64,000 bases of DNA from positions 62,001-126,000 of the forward strand of contig WHVA01000281.1 in assembly GCA_015179125.1 (NCBI GenBank), in the 5' to 3' direction. Made by a program: the position numbers and the translations under genes. This document shows, one piece after another, positions 57,373 through 64,000 of the stretch (within the stretch, counting starts at the first letter, position 1; every line of letters starts with the position of its first letter). Below the pieces are notes generated by a model. The model saw only the letters and a program-made list of their open reading frames with translations. It searched no databases and was not told the DNA's origin. This DNA comes from Gautieria morchelliformis (Eukaryota; Basidiomycota; Agaricomycetes; Gomphales; Gomphaceae).

Positions 57373-58350
57373 CGTTCGGAATTTTTCCATCATGATTTTG
57401 CCCGCACGTTGCCTCCAATCTCCACGATTTCCGCATCCACTCCTGGAGCTCTCAGGGACTTATCAGAGTTGGTTCTCCCCTACATTTCTCCGAGCCACGA
57501 TCCCTTCAATGATCTCTCACATCCCCACAATCAATCCAATGAGGCCAGCCCACAGCCTTATCTTTTGTTTTTGGTCGAACACATAACAAACTTGGCTGTT
57601 CGGTTCGAAGACATGACAAGTATGTACGTTTCTCCGTGTAGCATCATCTGTCGAGCTGGAAATTTATGCAACCAAATTTATGGAACATGGGAACATATCT
57701 GCCTTGAACAGGGATATTCGTTAATCATTCCCTATGCATTCTCATATGTGACGCGCCGTATTCGGCATCAAGAACGCACGGATGCGGGCGATCTTTAACC
57801 TTATGTCACATGGCTTTACCTTGGCTATGTCACCGTGACGGCCATCACAGTATGTACGTCAGTCGGGCTTTCCCCGCCAATTCTCCGCCATCTCAATCAG
57901 CGACGAGTAAGTCGTGCACAAAATTATCAAGGCCCGTCAATATATTCTATCTTCCTCCAAGGGTTGTAGCTAAGAGAAGTAAAATCCTCCATCTCAGTGA
58001 AGGCCCAGTATGTAGAGGCAATTCTCCAATTCCTGTGATCTTTGATTTCGGTACTTATTGCTCTTGGATTTTATTGTAGGCCACCTTCACGAAAGATGGA
58101 GGAAAATCTACCACATTAGGTATGCCTCCAACGTATGCCTTTTGCATCCCTTACTTTCAAAATGTTTGGAAAATAATACCTTTTATGCCGGTAACTTACG
58201 TCAATCGCCAGTGGCAGACCTCCGCAGCAGACAGTACTCTAGAATCGAACCAGTCTTCAAGATTATTTCGCTGAATAGGACGCACGTGCGGTGTTCCCTC
58301 GCCAGTCACATGTTCGCTGATTATCTATCAGCTCACTCACACTTATAGAT
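57373..58350 (+). other. Possible multi-exon gene, unresolved
   Basis: A plus-strand frame reads ALRDLSELVLPYISPSHDPF and YLLFLVEHITNLAVRFEDM up to a consensus donor GTATGT at 57620. A second GTATGT follows at 57850 after another open stretch. An acceptor TTATTGTAG at 58079 opens ATFTKDGGKSTTLGMPPTYA. These look like exons of one gene, but I could not join them into one frame or recognise a domain. If real it converges on the epimerase gene. Confidence 0.3.
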
Positions 58351-58457
58351 CCACTCAGATTAAACTTGGGAGGTGGGTCTGGATTCAGTTGCCCAGCTCG
58401 CGGGTAAAGGATGTATGACTTGCACACTGCTACCAAACCACATCACACCCAGAACTT

Positions 58458-60157
58458 TTAGTAGAAAGTTGAGAACTTGTACGTTGCAGACCACTCGAAA
58501 TCCTTGCCAGGATAATAGATCTGATCGACATGCCATTCTGGGGTGTTTATGGCATCTAGATAACCTTTAGAAGTTGAGAACTCAGCCAATAGCTTCTTTT
58601 TTGGCGACGATAAGTCAAAGAAAACATACCCATTTGTTCAATCGCAACCGCAGACCAAGTCGTGTAGTTCAAGGACGGGCCCCCATGGACTGCCTTTCGG
58701 GGCGTAGAAAGGAAGTTAGTAGTGTACATCTGAACAGCAGGCTGGTTAGTTGTCATATCTAACCGAATGCCAGATGTGTTGCTCCAAAGTGAGACTCCTG
58801 GGTTCTTGCGCTCGTCGCGGTCGTATATAAAACAATTATCATAACCAGTGCAGCCTGAATCTAACGATGAGCGATACTGTGGACAGTAGGCGACTGCCAA
58901 TGCCGTACCGACGCCACAGAGGCCGAACGTCTCATTGATCCGAGCGCTGATCTCTTCCGGGGTACGGAAGTCGAGAGGGGTGCCAGCAACGTCGATGAAT
59001 GCACCGGTTGGGATCTGGTCGCCATCCACCGCCGGCACACGCGAAGCATCAATATGCACGGTGTGATGCAGAATGTCCTGCCCCTGGGGGCCTTGGAAGG
59101 CATCAAGATTCCTAAAGAGGAAGCAATAAGTCAAAAAATATTACGATATCAAGCAGTTCACCAGTATATATGCTGAGTGGTCATAATGGGTGTCTTCTCT
59201 GAGGCACTCGCTCTGAGGCTCGTGTGAAGGACAGCACCGTTAGAAACGGAATGAGTGACCTTTCCATAGAGAAAAAATTATGAGAAAATTTAGATTGAGA
59301 TAAGCCCTCACCTGAGCTTTTACAGTGCCAGGGAATCCCTCGTCTGCGGCATCAACATGGGCGAAAGTAACGCTCGTTTTACTCAGAGATACAACAGTCC
59401 AGTTCCTGGGTACTCGGTGGTCGGAGGGAGGCTGATATCTCGGAGTTGTATGATTACCTTCTATCCCACCCTAATATACCCCCATGCAGCCTGTATACGA
59501 CAGGGTTAGTGATCACAAAAAAGGGGTATTAACGGATATTAATGGCTCAAAGAGCGTTACTGACGTGTCCTGCCCATTACGATCATTTGTTGGAATGTGG
59601 AACACATTAGATGCATTTGCCTGGGGGTACTTGGTGATGGGTATTGAGAATGTCCCTGGAGGAGTGTTTCAGAGATTTCATGAAATATAATGAGACAAAT
59701 ATGAACCATTTTTTATACGGTTGGCATAGCTTTGACGATCATCAGTACTTTACGATTATCATGTTTTTACTGTAATCATCTTACCGTCCGACGATAGGGT
59801 TGAAGACCGGATGGGTCGGATCAGTCAACAATTTTGACTGTTTACAGTAATTCCTATTTCTATAACTGCTAGTAATAGGAATGAACGTACATTGTCATCA
59901 TAGCCAAGTACAACATCTCGTCCAATGCCATTTCTATCTTGAACCCAGAGCTCGGTAAGAGTCGCACCGACGGGTACGAAGCTTGCGTTAATAGACCCAT
60001 CTGGAGAGGAAAGGGTCGTTAGGTTGAATGGCTATACCAACTGTTTAAGCTGCCATCGACGAAATTAATTTAGAGTTGAACTCACATAATCGGCTGCAAG
60101 AGCTGTAGCAAACAAAGAAACGGCCAAGCTGATAGATTTCAAAGCATATAGAGACAT
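58458..60157 (-). CDS. Secreted aldose 1-epimerase (galactose mutarotase family)
   Basis: The enzyme interconverts alpha and beta anomers of aldoses. Exons (complement): 60082-60157, 59891-60000, 59785-59837, 59707-59729, 59565-59655, 59458-59490, 59312-59405, 59162-59259, 58909-59111, 58630-58860, 58458-58564, giving 372 residues. Residues 1-22 form a signal peptide (MSLYALKSISLAVSLFATAL). Family motifs are PVGATLTELWVQDRNG, RDVVLGYDDN, VGRYANRIKNGTF, DTLHGG (His120), QHIYWNLDAF (His190), IPTG, TPLDFR, GYDN, QPAVQMYT and VAIEQ (Glu335). The His, His and Glu match the catalytic residues of GalM. Introns are 48-74 nt. The first donor is uncertain: GTGAGT breaks the frame, GTTCAA keeps it. The 48-nt intron at 58861-58908 has no stop and could be retained. 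Confidence 0.9.
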
Positions 60158-60735
60158 TTGGAAATCAAAAGGTCCAGGGATCAGCCCGCAACCTCCTCTT
60201 GTCTTATATGCTCACCGTGCATATCTAGGCCAGGCGCGCATAATTCTTACCATAGTTCTTCAAAAATCTTTCGGCACGGATCGGTACTGAGACCGTACTG
60301 AACTACACCAATATGACTCATCGGGTCACTTGCGGTGACGGAACTGGAAGGCCTACGAACCGGTGAAGGTGCGGAAGCGTCGATATTGATGTTAAAAGAC
60401 GCTGGCCATCGATTGGGTCTTTGCCAAGACAGAGGTACTGAGCAATTGGACTTCAATGAGCCCTGACTGGACCAGAACTGTAGATATCTCCGGAAGTGAG
60501 CAATCCATCAGTCACCGATCGGAGAGACCTTTCAATTGGTTATAAGGAGACCAAGGACCGTGACTCCTTGCGCGCCATAACGCTATTGCGACATTCGGTA
60601 CCAGGGTCACGTCGAGCAGAAATACGAGAGCATCCGGAAGAGATTTAGTAGGCATGAGACACCTGGCTTCAAAGTTCGTTTTTCCCAACGTTTTCCTTAT
60701 GTGGTCACATTACGTAATATGTTCTATCCTTGAAC
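60158..60735. promoter_or_regulatory. Shared divergent promoter region
   Basis: 578 bp separate the divergently oriented epimerase and F-box-like genes. Only the TATA-like element on the minus side is recognisable. A 69-codon minus-strand frame inside it starts at TTG and is not supported. Confidence 0.5.
60201..60210 (-). promoter_or_regulatory. TATA-like element of the epimerase gene
   Basis: CATATAAGAC on the minus strand lies 44 nt upstream of the epimerase start codon. Confidence 0.45.
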
Positions 60736-61822
60736 ATGGCCCACCGGCTGTCAGTCGACATCCTGTACGCTATCCTGGAGCATATGGACCAAGACAATCC
60801 AGGACTCGCCAGACTTTGTCGTGTCAACCGAGTTTTCAAGGAAGCATCAGAGTCAGTACTGTACCGTCAGATCGTGATGCCTCTTCCGGCCGTGTCCAGA
60901 GTATTAGTATCCCTTGCGTCCGAAAGGCTCGCTGCCCATGTGCGACATTTTGAAACAAGCAAAAAGCCGGGCTGGAGACCTCGAGATTCTCGGGAGCTCC
61001 TACACATGCGTACTGCCCTCCGTAAGATGACTGGCCTTCGCACCCTTCGTATTCACTTTGGAGGGCCGTTGGCATGGATTTTAGACGGGTGCATCTTCCC
61101 CGAGCTTCGTTCCATGTTGTGCAACCTGTCTTGTGATCATCATCTCGCCCAGTTCTTTAAACGCCAGACTCGGCTGGCCGACGTTACGCTGTCCTCCATA
61201 CACACCCCTCATTCCCCATGCCTAATCGATCAGTCATGCTTGCCAAGTCTCAAGCAGATCTCTGCAAATCCAGCATGGCTCCGAATGCTGGTACCATATC
61301 GACCAGTCACCGACATTGATATCTGGGACTTCACTGACGCTGATACAAGGGAAACTGGCTGGTTATCGCAGTCGTCGTCTGCGGTAACTACCTTGTCAGT
61401 CTCTGAATCTTTTCTAATTTCACGGGGTGTGGCCCACATTGCATCGCTGGTACCTGAGCTTCAGCAGTTAACCATTGACTGCAGGACATACGATATTTTC
61501 TCCGACGAGGTCAGAACACCTACTGTACTACTCTGTCGGGATGCTTACATGGTATTCTAAGCAGGCGACTGAGATGATGCAAGAGTTCACTTATCTGATC
61601 CTAAGGGTTCTGAGTTACTTCCAGTCCCTTATTGGCATTGAGGTTCGCTTCCGTGGTATCTGTCCTGACGAGGACATGCTATTACGCCAAATGGTAGTAG
61701 AATCCTCGGAAAATTCGCTTGACCTTCATATCTTCAGCATGTCGTTCAGCCAGTTGTCTGGGGAATTGCTCACCAAGGTCGTTTGGCACCGGTTTCAAGA
61801 GGAGTGGAGGAGGGATTCCTAA
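60736..61822 (+). CDS. F-box-like protein
   Basis: Two exons (60736-61509 and 61565-61822) give 343 residues; the 55-nt intron has GTCAGA, a CTAAG branch-like site and CAG, in phase 0. Without splicing the frame ends early at 61560 and a good continuation in another frame is lost. The N-terminus MAHRLSVDILYAILEHMDQD, followed by LARLCRVNRVFKEASESVLY, fits an F-box, which binds Skp1 in SCF ubiquitin ligases. The rest shows irregular leucine-rich segments (LRTLRIHF, VTTLSVSES, LQQLTIDCR) as in fungal F-box/LRR substrate adaptors. The substrate cannot be predicted. Start is the ATG six bases into the open frame. Confidence 0.75.
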
Positions 61823-63508
61823 AGAAGTCAGTTACCGGACACCCCATGTTAGTTGTGATGCTTGATTCACATTCTACTGATACATAGGTCGTCCCCGGTA
61901 AAGAGAGACCGGGATAGCTCTCCGACTGAAGAGACATTGCACTAGCGTATCCACGGACGGTTTTCAGGTTAAGTTATTCAATTCATATCACTATCTACAT
62001 CTAAAGCCACAATATGTCTTTGCAGCACAAGACACAAGACAAACGTCCGCGCAATCCAGATTGGCCATTAATGGTCATCAATTATAACCTTAATCGCGAT
62101 ATCCCATTCCCCCAACCTCCTCGACCCATTCTTTTACCCGTTTATCGAGGAATACCTACAACTGGCTAAAGAAGTGCGAACGTATGATGCCCTATCATGC
62201 GAGAGCTTCGTTATGCGCTCCTATCTCATAATCGCTATCGGGGGCATGCACGCGATTGCATGATTAGGGCCGAGCGTAACCAGTGAGGAGACGACACCAA
62301 CGGACTCCCCTTAGTCCCCGCGCCTGAGGGACTGATGTGGCGTCCCCTTTCTTCCTACAGTACTAGTGGCGCGTTGGGATCACTATTGCACGTACCATGT
62401 CCGCAGAACCAAGGGAAAGCCTCAGAAATAATTGACCAGCTAGATAGTAGTCAAACTAAATGGAACCACTATCATTTCCAAATGAAAGAAAATCTCAGGA
62501 TCGACTGTATGTAGAGCTTGTGTGCGGTGAATCCACCAATATTTACTAGCATTTGCTGCCTTATTTTTCTTACATGCCAGATGAGTTGGTTGAGAACAAG
62601 TACTTTTTTTGGAAACATGACTTTGACAAGCACATGCCTTGATCGGTAAGTACCATAATATTTCTGTTCAGCTGCCCGAAATACAGTGCGCAAATTAAGG
62701 AGAGAGGATTACGCAGAGGGCCGGGCGTAGTCCATCAAAATGCTGCTCAGCCGACCCAAGGCTAGTATTCAAGTACATCCACGATACAGGGAGCTAGGTT
62801 CGCAAAGGGTTTCGGAAATGTGTTACTCCCGAAGGAGCAGGAGAACAACAAATAGTAGAGACCAGGGCGCGCGCAAAGACACACACCTCGCTCACACAGG
62901 CACGGCCGGCCGGACTCGCCCACAAGAGATAGAGAAGTAAAGGGCAGACGGATAATTGTTGACAGGCGCACTGTATCCCTCGCCCCAAAAGACGTAAGGA
63001 GAAAAAAAAAAGAATGATCGCAATCAAACACTGACAGAGTACCGGGGATTTTAGAGAACATATATGTAACACCAGGCAACACCCAAAAAATCACATCACA
63101 AACTTGTTTGAATGCTTCATAGCATTGGAATTAAATATATTTCTCGGTAGCCCAATGGCCATCCCCGCGACGATGGTAGCCTGAGGATGAGAGGGAATGT
63201 TCCGATCATTCATCAAGCTCACTGGCGATATGGCTGTTGTGCCAATCGTGATCCCGGGTATGAGATTTCATACCTGGGCAATCGACCATATACGGCCTAT
63301 CAGATAACGGATTTGGGACTGGGTGTCTCTTCGCGATTCTGTGGCGCGGTCAACAGATCACTGTCTCTGGGCTTTATTCCACCAGGCATAAGTAGACTGG
63401 TCGAATACAGAACTTGAATTATAATTATGTAACTCGTGCCCACCAAACAATTTATAGCCTTTGCAAGGGGCCAACTAATAATCGGTAAAATGACTATGCA
63501 ACCAAAGA
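61823..63508. other. No gene recognised
   Basis: Intergenic DNA between the F-box-like gene and the partial gene at the window end. Short frames only; nothing with a domain, intron pattern or RNA structure I can support. Confidence 0.4.
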
Positions 63509-64000
63509 TCAGATGGCTGCAGCTACAGTGTCGTCTGCGTGACCATCATCAAGCTTTTTCCGTCTAGCTTTTTTGCGACGAGTTTCGGTCGTGTCCTTCG
63601 GAGATCCTTCAGGAGGAACTGGCCGCTCGAAATCTTTACGTTTCCGTTTCTTTTCAGGCGAGGGCGTTCCTGCATTACCAGATATCCCGTCGTCCTGGAT
63701 GAACACGTCGCTCGCCTTGCGCTTGACGGAACGTTTATTCCGCTTCTTTCCCCCTATGTTATCATCATCGGAACTAGATTCAGTTGCCTCGTCCGGGTTA
63801 TAAGCAGCATCTTCCGGCCTCAATTTACGTCTTCTGGATCCCATGGCCTTTGAAGAACGGATTGACTTCGATGAAGGCGGCGGGTTAAGCGATCCTCCTT
63901 CAACAACATTCGCACCCTTGTTCCCAGACGCGGTCTCATATGCTTCATCATACGCCCGAGAAACTGTGGGAGTTTTACTTGGCGAGTCTTTTTCATTCTC
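63509..64000 (-). CDS. C-terminus of a basic, probably nuclear protein (partial)
   Basis: The minus-strand frame is open from the window edge to a TAA/TAG-type stop at 63509, giving the last 163 residues. It has no intron in this part. It is rich in Ser, Asp and Lys/Arg, with several basic clusters that fit nuclear localisation signals (KKRNKRSVKRK, KKRKRK, RRKKARRKK) separated by acidic patches (SSSDDDN). An internal ATG at 63844 is not needed as a start because the frame continues upstream. The domain that would name the protein lies outside the window. Confidence 0.6.
   Translation of the reverse strand, partial: ENEKDSPSKTPTVSRAYDEAYETASGNKGANVVEGGSLNPPPSSKSIRSSKAMGSRRRKLRPEDAAYNPDEATESSSDDDNIGGKKRNKRSVKRKASDVFIQDDGISGNAGTPSPEKKRKRKDFERPVPPEGSPKDTTETRRKKARRKKLDDGHADDTVAAAI

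Overview
The window looks like repeat-rich chromosomal DNA of a filamentous basidiomycete, probably an agaricomycete. The real genes have many 48-74-nt introns with GTRNGT-type donors, and the transposons are Ty3/gypsy chromoviruses, Ty1/copia elements and Helitron-like repeats. I saw no bacterial features, CRISPR array, rRNA or convincing tRNA. Assignment below phylum is not possible from this sequence alone.

About 1-49 kb is a transposon graveyard with clear nesting. From left to right it holds: a decayed gypsy fragment (G1, + strand); a decayed piece of a second gypsy family (G2, - strand); a solo copia LTR; an LTR here called LTR-C; and a full-length but mutated chromovirus (G3, 4166-12408). 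G3 has both LTRs, a likely self-priming PBS, a gag/pol -1 frameshift signal and an antisense accessory gene. Next comes a copia LTR piece, a G2 element on the minus strand with a post-pol accessory gene, and the copia polyprotein remnant ending in its 3' LTR at 23.2 kb. From 23.6 to 36.8 kb there is mostly unrecognised DNA with short tandem repeats and LTR scraps.

From 37005 to 47149 lies a 10.1-kb block of four head-to-tail Helitron-like units inserted between A and T inside an LTR-C copy. Each unit starts with TC and ends with a hairpin plus CTAG. The block was later invaded by a foldback MITE, a ~1.06-kb element and a solo LTR. The host LTR-C was hit by a further LTR (LTR-B), which itself contains a 1.03-kb solo LTR. 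Target-site duplications let the order of events be read directly.

The right-hand 13 kb carries ordinary host genes. These are a basidiomycete bZIP factor with a transmembrane segment (50956-52672, minus), a secreted aldose 1-epimerase with about ten introns (58458-60157, minus), a divergently oriented F-box-like gene (60736-61822, plus) and the C-terminal end of a basic, probably nuclear protein running off the window (63509-64000, minus). Two further stretches, near 53.6-54.2 kb and 57.4-58.3 kb, look partly coding but could not be resolved.
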